A DNA stretch of 64,000 bases, taken from contig NC_085140.1 of NCBI RefSeq assembly GCF_024139115.2, positions 42,750,180 through 42,814,179 on the forward strand, in the 5' to 3' direction. Both the position numbers and the translations under genes were made by a program. The notes under the pieces were generated by a model that worked only from the letters and a program-made list of their open reading frames with translations, searched no databases and was not told where the DNA came from. The DNA is from Armigeres subalbatus. Its lineage: Eukaryota; Arthropoda; Insecta; Diptera; Culicidae. Of the stretch, positions 22,031 through 34,694 are shown one piece after another (within the stretch, counting starts at the first letter, position 1; the number at the start of each line of letters is the position of its first letter).

Positions 22031-23661
22031 TGTAAGGACATAAACGATAACATTCTGACGAACGAGCATGAGGTGATCCCAAGGTGGCGGCAGCACTACG
22101 AAGAGCACCTGAATGGTGATGTGGCAGACAACGGTGGCGGTATGGTAATGAACCTGTGAGCACGCGCGCAGAACATACGACTTCCGGCTCCAAATCTCCA
22201 GGAAATCCAGGAGAATCCAGGCCGGTTGAAAAACAATAAAGCTGTTTAAATACGGTGGTGAGGCACTGGCTAGAGCGCTGCACTGGGTTATTACCAAGGC
22301 TTGGAGGATGAGGTTCTGCCGCAGGAGTAGATGGAAGGTGTCATGTGTCCCATCTACAGAAAGGGCGATAAGCTGGATTGTAGCAACTACCGCGCAATAA
22401 AATTACTGAACAAGGTACTCTCCCAAATTTTATGCCGCCGAAAAACACTAATTGCAAGAGAGTTCGTGCGGCAGTACCAGGCGGGATTTATGGGTGAACG
22501 GTCTACCACAGATCTGGTGTTCGCCGTACATCAGGTATTGCAGAAATGCCGCAAATACAACGTGCCCACACATCAATCTATTTAACGACTTCAAAGCCGC
22601 ATATGATATAATCGATCGGGACCAGCTATGGCAGCTAATGTACAAAAACGGATTTCCGGATAATCTGATACGGTTGATCAAGGCGATGATGGATCGGGTG
22701 ATGTGCGTAGTTCGAATTCCAGGGGCATTCTTGAGTCCCTTCGAAACGCGCAGAAGGTTACGGCAAGGTGATGGTCTTTCGTGTCTGCTATTCAACATCG
22801 CTTTAGAGGGAGTAATACGAAGGGCAGGGATTGACACGAGTGGTATGATTTTCACGAAGTCCGTCCAGTTATTTGGTTCCGCCGACGACATTGATATTAC
22901 GTAATTTTGAGAGGATGGAGAAAGCCTACATCAGACTGAAAAGTAAAGCTGATTGGACTACTCATTGACATGTGGAAAACGAAATACATGATAGGAAGAT
23001 GCTCAAGAGAAAACAACGTAAGCCACCCACCACGAGTTTGTATTGGTGGTGACGAAATTGAGGTGTTTGAAGAATTCCTGTACTTGGGCGACCTCCGATA
23101 ACGATACCAGCAGAAAAAAATGGTGACACATCATGGCATCGTACGTACTCCGCAAAACGCTCCGATCGAATAGATTTTGCCGCCGTACCAAACTGACTAT
23201 TTACAACACGCTTATTAGACCAGTAGTTCTCTACGGACACGAGACATGGACGGTGCTCGCGGAGGACCAACGCGCACTGGGAGTTTTTGAACAGAAACTC
23301 CTGCGTACCATCTATGGTAGGGTGCAGATGGCAGACGGTACGTGGAGGAGGGGAATGAACCATGAGTTGCATTAGCTGTTGGGAGAACCATCCATCATTC
23401 ACACCGCGAAAATCGAAAGACTGCGGTGGGCCGGGCACGTAGCCAGAATGTCGGACAGTGATCTGGTGAAAATGGTTCTCGGCAACGATCCGACGGGAAC
23501 AAGAAGGCGGGGTGTACAGCGAGCAAGGTGGATCGATTTGCGGACCCTCCGCAGACTGCGTGGTTAGCGACGTGCAGCCATGGACCGAGCCGAATGGAGA
23601 AGACTTTTATGCACTGCACAGGCCACGGCACTCCGGCCTTAGTCTGATAATAAATAAATGA
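22031..23661 (+). mobile_element. RTE-clade non-LTR retrotransposon, 5'-truncated, with target duplication
   Basis: Flanked by an 18-bp duplication ATAGTTGTTATGGAYATG at 22013-22030 and 23662-23679 with one mismatch, which fixes both ends. The reverse transcriptase domain is split over frames: RKGDKLDCSNYRAI and QAGFMGERSTTD (22331-22585), then DFKAAYD (motif A) and RQGDGLSCLLFNIALEG (22560-22904), with motif C reading SADDID. The C-terminal domain (23133-23567) includes LYGHETWTVL and RLRWAGHVARM, typical of RTE elements. The endonuclease is missing. The 3' end reads CACTCCGGCCTTAGTCTGAT followed by an AATAAATAAATGA tail. Confidence 0.88.
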
Positions 23662-23679
23662 ATAGTTGTTATGGACATG

Positions 23680-26600
23680 AGAATCCTATAAAATTATTTC
23701 ATAGTCATTTAATAGTATATAGTCAAATATGAGTTTATTCTTCCATCATTATAAACAAGCAGCCCAACTGACACCGTATGTGTAATCCGTTTTTGTTGCT
23801 AGTTTTGACATGATTGGGCATTTTTGTGATTTGCATACAGTTAGGAAGGATTAAGTAGGTATTATTTTCTTGGTGCAAGTTTTAGTATACTTTGGAAGAG
23901 CAAAATAATAAGATGGGTACACTACCTGTGATCCTTTCCATGCGGAGAACTGCGTCGAACGGGACGGATGATGTGAGAAAGTGAAAGATTTTCCAGAAAC
24001 AAAAACGGGAAGAGATAGGAAATGCTAATTAGTACGGGCAACGTTATGGAGCTACATAGATTACCGGTGTGGTGGGATGCGCGATGGTCGGTCGGCGGAA
24101 ATTCTTCATGCAAAATGCAAATTTACACTGGTTCGTGTGCCGGTCGGAAGGTACGGGAGAGGTGAACTACGGTGCCTGCAACCAATAGCGACAGTATGCA
24201 GTTGATGAGGCGTGCTCGGTTTAAATTATGCGAATATTTTCCTTCTCCCATGAAGTATTTGCATTTAATTTGAAAGAGAGCAGGATATCTATGCATAGCT
24301 ATGGTGGAATAGGGAATTGGAATGATAGAAGTTGCACGCATTTGGCTCCAACTTCAGTGCAGGTGCACTCGCACCGGTCTACTTGAAACGCAAATCAAAT
24401 AAAAAACTATGCATTAAACAAAAAAGATTGAGCAAGAATGAATGCAAAATGACGTTTTTATTCACACTATGAAAAGGGTGCTGATATGAACCTAACAAGC
24501 ATTGAGCAAGTATTATCGTAACCCTAGACTAAAACGCTAATAGTTGTGCCTTTCTAATCAGGGCAGTCATCCAACCAGCAAAGTTTTTCCGAAAGCGTTA
24601 CAATTGATCGATATAAATGTCGTCGAATTGTCAAATTCAATATATTTTCTCTATCTTCTTATTTACTTTCCTGCTGTTCACATTTGCAAGTTTGATTTAC
24701 AGTTCGATTTTCATGGTAAGAAATTTGTTATTTATTTATGTTCGATAAATTTTGATTCTATCAGATTTTAGTTCAATTAAATTTTTACTACATTTGATTG
24801 AGTGCTTTTCATGAAATATATACAAATTATTGTTTCCAGCAGAAAGATGTGATTTTGCCAAACGCTGTTTCTACTGCGAGATATTTCTTTATTAAATACA
24901 GTCATCAATTTACATTTATTTGGAATATGCATTTGTATTTGATTCGATTACTTTTCAATTTGTTTTATCTTCATACTGCAATAGTTGTTTCGCATATTCA
25001 TATTTTTTTCTATTCTCGTCGTTCCGCTATACTGTAACTACTTATCAATTGTCTTACAATTTCGTTTCACATCTCACATTTGATTAGTTTTTTTTTCAAA
25101 CCAAACCTCGATAATCTGAACCAAGTCGGAAACAATATCAGAAAGAAAGGGGCACCGGAAAATAACTGAATGGAAATCGAGTGATAACGCAGTAAAGTTT
25201 ATTCAATTGAACGATTGAGCCCAAAAACGCTTTACAGCAGTGGGGCAGAGACAAAAAGATTGTTGTCGGGTTGGCACGTGGCTGTTCACGGGTTCTGATG
25301 GTAAGGCGGTTATTGGTTTGATCTTGTGCAGGGAATTGTATTCGAATCTTTGTGCGTTTTGGGCGGAATGCGAACATGAGATAAAATGACAATAATGAGG
25401 GTGTGAAAATTACACCATGGGGGAAAACTAAGACACAAAAGATGAGTGAGGGCACGTACGATTTGTTTGCATTTTTTTTTTCCGATCATTGAGTAGTTTA
25501 GGGTGAAGAAAGGGGAAGAACATCATTGGCGAAACTGGTTAAATAATATATCGAATTAGTTACATTATCCGAATGAAAATTTAATTTCTCCTATTAAAAT
25601 GAGAACTGTTTTTAAAAACAATTTTTAGATATGAGTATCTATGTACAAATGAGATTCCCCGCTTCTTACTCCGGTGGACTTCAATAATATATAGAAATAA
25701 ATGATATATTTATGATATCTTTGTTATTAGCAGTTTCAATGTGAACCAATGTTTTGAAGCCTAAGTTAGATGAATGTGATGTCGGTGCTTGCGGTGTACG
25801 TATGGAATTGTTTGGTTTACCGACACAGATTACTAAACTGTTAGCAAGTTATAATTAGTAGACAATTCATCTTGACCGAATGATAAAAAAAATTGCATCG
25901 AGGAACGGCTAATCTGGTATAGAAAACAAGCCCATCAGTCCTGTGTCACATAACAAAGTTTTACGTTAGAACAAGAAATTTGCATTTCCAATGAATACGT
26001 TTGTTTTCGTATAACAAATAACAAATAATCTGTGTATCTTGGTATGCAATTGACACAACAAAAATTGCAGTTGCGTTTATCACAGTTTCAGAAAATTGCA
26101 TTACTAGACGCATAGGAAACCAATACCCCATCCATTTTCTAGTTGGTAAGTTGTCCCCCAACCAGCAAATGTTGAAAAAGTGGAAAGGGATTTTACCAAC
26201 AACTTGCCTCCAAGGTACACATACACGAATTACCCATTTGTTACACCTCACCTAGAAACATCCGGGAATCTGTTGCGTTTTATTATTGGCTTCCCATTTT
26301 CGATGCGATGATGTGCTTGGTTTTCGATTAAACCCATCCCCAGCAGAAGCTTGCCATTATTATTATTGCTGTCTATTGGTTAAAGGATACCGCCTATACC
26401 TAGCTCGGAAGCAGTTCTGTGTACATACATTCTTAGTTCTCAGAGGACTTCGTTCGTATAGAAAGTGGGTTGCCAAGGCAAAATTTAAGCACGTCGTTGG
26501 CAATCTCTGCTCCGTTCCGGTCTAGCGCTAACCGGCGTGTACGTACCTACAACTTATATGGGATTATGAAGCTCGTTACCATTTTATTGTGCACACGAGA

Positions 26601-28157
26601 CAGACTCTAACTGGGATACGGTTTTTAAGAGAGCAACCGACCCTATGTTGCACAATGAGACCAAGCTGACGAAACAAGCGAAAACTTCGATGAAAATGTA
26701 TCATTCGAACACACACTAGGGAGTTGAAAGAATCGTGTTAAATCCTTAAAGAAATTTAGACAAATATTTTTTTTCCATATCCCATTGTGCGACGTTATCG
26801 TCGCAGTCTAATTCTAAAGTGCAGTGCACACGGTCGTCAAAGGGATAGCGTTATGATGTACGGCTGAATGAACGACTGAACGAGTGCTGCTGCTGCTGCT
26901 GTTGAGTCTTAAGCTTTGAACTACATGCACCTTGGCAAAACGTGCGGTGCAGTATAGAGAAGTGCAATATGAATAACGAAAACTAAGTCGTGGAAAAATC
27001 ATAATAAGTTTGGTTGTGCTAACATGGGCATAAAATCGGGCACCATTATCCTGAAGCGTCGCTCTGGTCGGTGTTTGCACGAATGGCAGAGGTACAACAT
27101 GCTGGAGAAAAATGAAAGTGCTTCCATTGGCAAGGATCGTTGCATATGTGCACAGGCGTGCAAAGAGAGCCTTGAAACTAAATTTGAGGACTAATAAATT
27201 TTAACGTACCATAGTAGGCTAAGTTTATTCCCGCACAAGATATCCTAGGATCCTAGCACAAGATCAGATGACTTTTGTGTTAACATAACCAGAACCATGA
27301 AAAATATAATGCAATGTGGATGTTTTAGGTAAATGAGAGAAAATTACAGCTTTTCGGTACAATACTATGCACGTAAAACGCATAGTTATTAGTCATTAAC
27401 CTGTATACTTTTTTTTGTTTGAATATTATAAAAAATGGTTCGACGTAAGCTGCTGACTGTTTTTCCGAATAAAACTATCAAATGTGATAGCCAGTTATCT
27501 CCAACCAGCATATTTTGAACCAACATCATTTTTTTCGCGAACAACCGCAAGCCAATGGGAGCTTTTCTGCCAAAATTTGCAAATGCAGTTGGTCGTTGAA
27601 TTCGCATTTATTACACGTTGCAATAATGAGCTTCCTCTGTTCGGAAGTCATGACCTGGCTGTGAACTTAGGTGAAGGAACAAAAAGGACTTCCATGCGAA
27701 CCGGCAGAACGTTCGGGGCTGTCGTTGCCGTGCAGGTGATTTCCATCTAACAAAACGGAAAGCTGGCATACTAGACTGGTTTAAGTTCGAAACGGAAATT
27801 ATTTTAAAAGCAACAATGATTGAATTTCGTAAAATTGTATTTATGTTGCATTATATTTACAAACTGATGCTAATATTTATACTATTTTGAAACCAATAGT
27901 TTTTTTTGAAACCAATAGCAACCGATTCCAAGGGGCAGCCTCTACTGAAAAGCTATAAAAAAGCAATGGGTAATGTTTTTAACATAACCGCGAGTAGACG
28001 TAGGACTTGTATAAACGTAACGTATTTACATTTAACTTTTAACTTTTGGATCTATGGAGTTTGATTATAGGTATTGATATTAGAAACGACGACTTCCATG
28101 CTGTGTAGAATTATTAATTTCTTTATTCAAAACTTCTGGAAATACATAATTAATACA
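23680..28157. other. Largely unique DNA, no gene recognised
   Basis: No frame above 106 codons, no domain and no convincing exon pair. A short CTG run lies at about 26886-26903. The open stretches at 25138-25455 and 26814-27080 (minus) lack recognisable motifs. This is the longest part of the window without an identifiable transposon. Confidence 0.45.
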
Positions 28158-28159
28158 TA

Positions 28160-29472
28160 GAGTAGAGTGGGGCAAGAGTACGCACTTAGTTTTCAATCGA
28201 TCATGTGGCCCTTATGAAGCAAGCTTCTGCATATCAAATCAGTGTCGATGATTCATATACTCTTACTTTATGCTGCCCAGTGGAAAAAATATTGAAATTA
28301 TTGAGATTCGTTTTAGTAGAACTCTTATTACAAGACAAGTGAAAAACGCACTCTTACCCCACCGGTGGGGAAAAGTGCGCATCGGGCGGGGTAAGAGTAC
28401 GCATTTATCCAATCATGTGCTTTAAGTATATATTAACACAAATAAGAGTCAATAACATTCAATTGATGTTTAATGAGCATATATTAGGGAATGTTTAAAG
28501 ATAACGTAACTCTTAAAGGAAAGGGGGTCCTAAAAATGTGCACTTTCATACGAAAAACCATTGTTTTTTATATATACAAAAAACTATAGAGGTAAAAATA
28601 TATATCAGGTTTCGCGTGGCGTATACAAAGGCATTTTCCATAAAGAAAGTCCACCAATCACGTAACGTCAAATTTGGCTATTTCATCACCCCTCCCCCAT
28701 ATCTTACACTATTTGTATGAATCCTCTAAAAAATATGTGGATCGTCACACATCTCGCAAATCTTCCTAGCTAAACGTAGCGTTATTTATAAATATTTCTT
28801 TTGATTATATGAAATTATCATTTAGATGAAATTGCGTTTTCGTACTATGTTTAGGTGTACAACAAGTCCTAATACAATTTCATTATTTCGCTTCAGTGCT
28901 TTGTTCGCTAAGTGCTTTTTAACACCGAATTTCTTCAACTTATCCTAAAAACTTGTGATAATTTCGAATTCTGTCCCTTTTTCTTAGTTGTGGATCTTTA
29001 CGCTTTGGAAGAAGTCTTATTTCGGCCGGAGATACGGGTTTGACATCATAACTTGAAGATTCATATGCGTACTCTTGCCCCACCGGTTCCTGCGTACTTT
29101 TACCCCACAGTCCCAAAAATTATTCAAGTAATGGTTTTGACTTCTTGGAAAACCAACCGGATTGGTGTTCTGTACCATAAAGTACTCTATACAATAGGTT
29201 ATCGAAATGGTATAATGTTCACCTGATTGAACGTATATATGGTAATGAAATACTAGTTGCGGAAATCCAATTAATTTTAGCAAAATTACCAAAAAGTTAA
29301 CTAATTCCATATCTCCCTTGTTGTTTATTCAAATCGTTAACAATTACACATGATAATAGTTGGCCAGAATACCTATCAAACTGATGTAGTGCTGCTAGTT
29401 TATCTATTTTTATTACTTCAAAAAATCGAAAACGTACTCTTACCCCACGCGCACTCTTGCCCCACTCTACTC
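28160..29472. mobile_element. 1.3-kb inverted-repeat element with repeated internal word
   Basis: The left end GAGTAGAGTGGGGCAAGAGT pairs with the right end CTCTTGCCCCACTCTACTC (about 24 bp, one mismatch). TA lies at or next to both ends. The word GTGGGGYAAGAGTRCGCA recurs in both orientations at 28165, 28350-28405, 29065-29110 and 29433-29465, at least eight copies. The interior has no transposase frame. It is probably a non-autonomous DNA element of the same style as those at 5798 and 49289. Confidence 0.7.
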
Positions 29473-29539
29473 GAATTAGAATTGATTTGTTTCTAACTTT
29501 TGAGCCCTTATTTACTCATTTTCATTTTTTTATTTACTT

Positions 29540-30450
29540 ATTTTCTCTGGGAGTACCTCCTCTAGGAATTCTTCTAGGAGTTCCTCCTGAAATTCCTCCG
29601 GGAGTTCTTACGGGAGCTCTTCCGGCAGTTACTACGGGAATTCCTCCGGGAGATTCACCGATAGTTTATATGAGCATTCCTCCGGAAGTTTCTACGGCAG
29701 TTCCTCCGAGTGTTCCTCTAAGAAGGAACTCCTGGAGTAATTTCCGGAGGAGCTCCCGGAGGAATTTCTGGAGGAATTTCCGGAGAAATTATCAGAGGAA
29801 TTTTCGGAGGAACTTCCGGTGGAACTTCTGGAGGAATTTCTAAAGAACTACAGAAAGAATTTCTAGAGTAACTCTCGTAAGAATTCCAGGAGGAACTCCT
29901 GGAAGAATTCTCAAAGGATCTCTCGGAGGGTCTCCCAGAGAAATTCTCCGATGAACTTCTGGAGGATTTTGTAGATAAATTCCCAAAAAAGCCAGAATGA
30001 ATTCCCGGAGGAGCTACTGCTGGAACTTTCGGAGGAATTTTCAGAGAAGCAGCCGTTGGAATACCCGGAGTTGAATTTCTAGAGGAACTTCCGAAATCCC
30101 ATTTCCCGTGAAATTCCTGCCATATATCCTCCAGGAATTCCCTGTGAAGTTCTTGGAGGGATTCCCGAAAGAACTCTTGGAAAAACTCCTGGAGGAGCTC
30201 CAGGAGGAACTCCCACAAGCACTTCCGGAAGAATTCTTACAAGGAAGTCCTGAACTAATTCTTGGAGAAGCTTATGAAGGAATTTCTGGATAAATATTTG
30301 AATGAATTCCTGGAAAAATACCAGGAAGAATTAATACAGAACGAAATGCTGAAGAAATTACCGGATGAATTCCCGGAAGTTAGTTCTGAACAAATTCCTG
30401 GAAGAACTCTTGGAAGATCAACCGAATTTGAGGAGATCTTGGAAGATATT
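29540..30450. repeat. 12-bp-unit foldback repeat, copy A, part 1
   Basis: From 29540 to about 29722 the units read AGTTCCTCCGGG (for example at 29605-29700, register kept for nine units). At about 29722 the orientation flips and units read GGAGGAATTTCC on to 30450, giving a head-to-head structure. Blocks match the reverse complement of copy B (46405-47770) far beyond the 12-bp unit, for example the GTTCTTACGGGAGCTC segment and the AATACCCGGAGTTGAATTTC segment. An RTE element interrupts the array at about 30455. Long open frames on both strands arise because 12 bp equals four codons. Confidence 0.8.
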
Positions 30451-30452
30451 TT

Positions 30453-33400
30453 TTACTTATGGATCCTGTACACCCCCGGTGGTGCAAAGGGCCGACTTGA
30501 AAGATCTCCATCCTGAGCGTTGCCCTGCTATCGCTTTAACCTGTTGCCAGGTTAGATTTCGGTCGACTTCTTTTATTTCTTTATTGAGGCTTCGCCGCCA
30601 TGAGCCTCTGGGTCTGCCTCTGCTGCGATGTCCCGCTGGGTTGCAGTCTAATGCCTGTTTACAGATATCGTTTCCGCCCCTACGTAATGCGTGGCCGACC
30701 CAGTTAAACTTCCGATCCCGGATTTCAGTTGCTATCGACCTCTGGTGACAACGACGATGGAACTCGTGGTTTGAGGTCCAGTTGTGAGGCCAATAGGACC
30801 GAATTATGTACTGCAGGCATCTGTTGATATACACCTGCAGACGTTGAGTGTTCTCCACTGATACTCACCATGTTTCACTAGCGTATAGCAGCACAGATTT
30901 CACGTTAGAGTTGAAAATTCGTATTTTGGTGCGTTCACTTATCTGCCTGTTTTTCCAGATATTTCTTAAACTCGCAAAGGCAGCCCTTGCTTTCTTGATC
31001 CGTGCGCCTATGTCGATCTTGGTACCGCCGTCTGACGCCATTTGGCTACCAAGATATTGGAAGCTTTCATCATTCTCCACTGGTTGCCCGGCTACTGTGA
31101 AACTGGAAGGAGTCACCGTGTTTACATCCAACGATTTGGTTTTGTTGACGTTGATGACTAAACCTGCCGAAGAGGAGCGCTCGGCAAGGTCGTTGAGCTT
31201 ACTCTGCATATCAGAGCGCCGTTGCGCGAGGAGTGCAACATCATCCGCCAATTCGAAGTCATTTAGGTGCTCCAGGGTTATAGGCTGCCATAACAGCCCG
31301 CGGTTTGGTTCACGGTCAATCGCATCTACCAGAATCTCGTCGATTACGATGAGGAACAGTAACGGTGATAGAATACATCCTTGCCTCACACCAGCTACGA
31401 CTCGGATAGGGTCGGACAAGACCCCATTGTGCAGCACTCTACACGAGAAGGCCTCGTACTGTGCTTCGATGAGGCCGATGATTTTCTCAGGAACTCCCTT
31501 GCGTCTCAGGGCGCCCCAAATATTCTCGTGATTGAGACGGTCGAAAGCTTTTTCGTAGGCAATGAATACCAAGTAAAGGGACTCTTGGAATTCGTTGACC
31601 TGCTACAGAATGATGCGGAGCGTGACAATATGGTCCACACAGGATCTTCCGGCACGGAATCCGGCTTGCTGCCGCCGGAGAGTCGCATCGATCTTCTCCT
31701 GAATCCAGGCTAGGATAATTTTGCACAGAACTTTGAGAACGGTACACAGCAACATAATGCCTCGCCAGTTATCGCATACAGTCAGGTCACCCCTTTTGGG
31801 CACCTTCTCGACCGGGAAAGTTGCGGTGTCCCAAATATTACGAAATAAACGATGCAGTAGTTGAGCGGATGTCATGGGGTCAGCTTTGAGCATCTCGGCT
31901 GATATGCGGTCGACCCCTGGGGCTTTATTCGATTTCATGCTTTGGATGGCTGTTTGAATCTCTAGCAGTGATGGAGCTTCGGTATTGACGCGTGTTATAC
32001 GTCGGATCCTAGGCAGATCATGCCAAGGTGGTGATGGCCTGGCTGGCACTTGAAAAAGTTGTTCGAAGTGCTCGAACCAGCGTTTCAGCTGGTCAGTTGG
32101 GTCGGTCAATAACTGATCATTCGCGTCTTTCACAGGCATCGTTGCATTCATCTTCGCCCCGCTTAAGCGTCGTGAGATATCGTAGAGGAGGCGAATGTCC
32201 CCGGTTGCGGCGGCTCTCTCTCCTTCGTCGGCCAGAGAGTCTGCCCACGCTCGCTTGTCCCGTCGACATGAGCGTTTTACTTCCTTCTCAAGAGCCGCGT
32301 ATCGTTGACGGGCTAAGACCTTGGCTCCTCTGGTTTTCGATCGCTCTATCCCGGCTTTGGCTTCTCTTCTTTCCTCTATCTTTCTCCAGGTCTCATCGGT
32401 GATCCATTGTTTTCTCTGGGTGCGTAGTTCGCCCAGATTGTTCTCGCTGGTGGTGATGAAGGCATTCTTGAGGGGTCCATTGGTCTTCCACGCTGCCACC
32501 TTCCGGAATATCTGCGGCACGCGTCTCCAGTTCTTCAACGAAGGACCGTTTCACCGTGGCATCTTCCAGTCGGCGTTGTGTTGTATCGTCGTCCAACTCT
32601 CTCTTCCTGCCGACGAATCCGCGCAATGCGCAGGCTTATTTCGCCTTTAAGGAGGTAATAATCAGACGCGCTATCGGTACTACGTTTATTCTGTACATCA
32701 AGAAGGCTCCGTTTCCATTTTCGGCTGATGCAGATGTGGTCGATTTTATTTTCTGTGAAGCCGTCACGGAAAAACCACGTAACCTTGTGAACCGGCCGAT
32801 GAGGGAAGAGCGATCCCCCGATCATCATGTCGTTATTACCACAACATTCTGCGAACAGCTCTCCGTTTTCGCTCATTTCTCCGAGACCATGGCGTCCCAT
32901 AATGCGCTCATGGTTCGAGTTGTCGGATACGATCTTCGCATTGAAGTCACCCAAACAGATTTTGATATCACCCTTCGGAATTCTATCTACGACAGCATTG
33001 AGAGGACTGTAGAAGTTCTCTTTGTCTTGAAGATCGGCAGCATCGGTTGGCGCATAACATTGGATTATAGTAAGGTTTCGGACCCGTGTTCTAAATCTGG
33101 CAACGATTATCCTTTCACTTATAGGTTCCCACTTCTTAAGCGCAGAGTATGCCTGAGCGCTTAGTAGGAAGCCAACTCCGCGATGCCGGGGAGCGTGTTC
33201 ACCTCGTAAACCAGAGTATAACAGAACTTGTCCCGACGGCGTTCTGTGTTCTCCAAAGTTTGGCCAACAGACTTCACTCAGTCCCAGGATCTCAAGCTTC
33301 ATGCGGCGTGCCTCATTGGCAAGTTGTGCCAATTTACCCTGCTGGGCTAGGGTTAAAACGTTCCATGTTCCCATTCATGTCCATTGTTTCGCCCTAAGAG

Positions 33401-33955
33401 TCGTTGCCGTAAAATCAGTCCGTATTCTCTCATTATCGGATTCTCGAACAAATTGATGTTTCGGGAACAGTAGGTTGTTGGCCCAAGGTTCCCTATCCAC
33501 CGGAATTGAACTACCATCTTAGGTATATCTTCCGTAGAATATCATTTCATACTCAGCCGTTGGATGCCAGTACTGACGCTATTGGAACCGCACCTCCTTG
33601 GTGAACAGACGCTCGGTCAGTCGGGTCAATTTGTTTAAAGTCCCACCCAACACCAGGACTAGGCTAGTGCGCTTTGAGCGGCACACGGTCGCTTTGATAG
33701 GGCCTGCTTGGGGACACATGCAGCTTTTTATAGGAGTTCAACAGAGCCCACTGTCGAACCCCACCACATCCTAGGCAGACCCCACAGGACGCACCCTCTC
33801 ACTCTAGCTGATGTCAGAAGGACAACAGTGCCCAGGCTGCACTACCAGCTAAGTACGCAACCCTTAGCTGGCGGTCAATTGTCATCGTGAGCTATGTTAG
33901 GCGCCCCTTCCCGGATGTCAACCACACCATTTCGCAGCCCAAATTAATATCCGAA
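30453..33955 (-). mobile_element. RTE-clade element inserted in foldback copy A
   Basis: Extends from a probable 5' end near 33955 to a 3' end near 30453, close to full length for the clade. The leader, 33375-33955, carries CCTAGGATGTGGTGGGGTT and CAAAGCGACCGTGTGCCGCT, which recur in the short element at 50266-50610. The 3' end reads GGATCCATAAGTAAAAAA. Foldback sequence on the two sides aligns with uninterrupted neighbouring parts of copy B, showing that the RTE arrived later. A target duplication is not clear to me. Confidence 0.8.
30457..33374 (-). pseudogene. RTE-type endonuclease/reverse transcriptase ORF, inactivated
   Basis: Endonuclease 33374-32535 begins MGTWNVLTL and shows LGLSEVCWP, QCYAPTDA and GDFNAK. 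The C-terminal SDH motif reads SDYY, so the expected catalytic His is Tyr. Two frameshifts near 32585 and 32480 lead into the RT frame (32538-30457), which is otherwise one frame with two in-frame stops (31603-31605 and 30865-30867). RT motifs are NWRGIMLL, QQAGFRAGRS, FIAYEKAFD (the expected Asp of motif A is Ala), GVRQGCILSPLLF and LADDVALL. The C-terminal domain has RKFNWVGHALRR and the conserved GRPRGSWRRSLNKEI. The family normally encodes one long protein; this copy cannot. Confidence 0.88.
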
Positions 33956-33956
33956 T

Positions 33957-34540
33957 GATTAATTCTGGAGTAAATTTCTAGTGAAGTCCGGAAAGCATTC
34001 TAGGACAATTCCGCGGAAAAATTCCGGGAGAAATTCCTGAAGGAATTCCTGGAGAAGTACCTGAAGCAATTCCCGGTAAAATATCTGGAAGTATTTCCGA
34101 GGAAATACATGGACGAATTCCTGGAGAAATTTCAAAAGAAATTTTTAGATGAATTCTTGAAGGATATTCTGAAGAAATAGCGGAAAGAATTCCAGAATGA
34201 AATCCTAGAGGATTTTGCTATTAGCTTTATGGAGGTATTCCCGGAAAAACTCCTGAAAGTTATCCTGGAGGAATTAAAGGAAGAGTTCCTGGAGGAATGC
34301 CCGGAGAAGTTCCTAGAAGAATTTCCGAAGGAATTTCTTATAGATTTACAAGTGAAATTATGGAGTGAAATCGGAGGATTTCCGTCATAAATTTCTGAAG
34401 AAACTTCTAGCGGAATTTTGGGAGGAAATTCCGTTTGTATTCTTGAAGGAACTCTCGAATGTATTCCTGAAGGAAATGCCGGAGGTCCTCCGGATTGTGG
34501 CCGGAATGGATCCGAGTGGGCCAGGAACCCTAAAAATATC
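33957..34540. repeat. 12-bp-unit foldback repeat, copy A, part 2
   Basis: Continues the GGAGGAATTYCC orientation of part 1 up to about 34480. Positions 34271-34324 match the reverse complement of 46410-46463 with two differences in 54 bases, and the whole of 34020-34335 aligns with the complement of 46405-46715. The last 60 bases (34480-34540) are no longer periodic. Confidence 0.8.
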
Positions 34541-34694
34541 ATTTTCATCATTGCTATGTAAAATCATGAAGTTTGAGTTGTCGCACGACATGTTCCGGGG
34601 ACAACTGACCCAACGGAATCTGGAATAATTCTGGAACCGTACTGAGGATAGCCTCGACCTGTATAAATCGAAAATTGGGATCCATCCGGATGGA

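Noticed and set aside
22962..23438. 158-codon minus-strand frame
   Set aside because: Antisense shadow of the RTE C-terminal region on the plus strand.
29457..30516. Long open frames rich in Pro/Ile or Glu/Leu
   Set aside because: They follow directly from the 12-bp repeat (four codons) and occur on both strands at once; no domain, start context or splice signals.
32556..33164. 202-codon plus-strand frame
   Set aside because: Antisense shadow of the RTE endonuclease on the minus strand.
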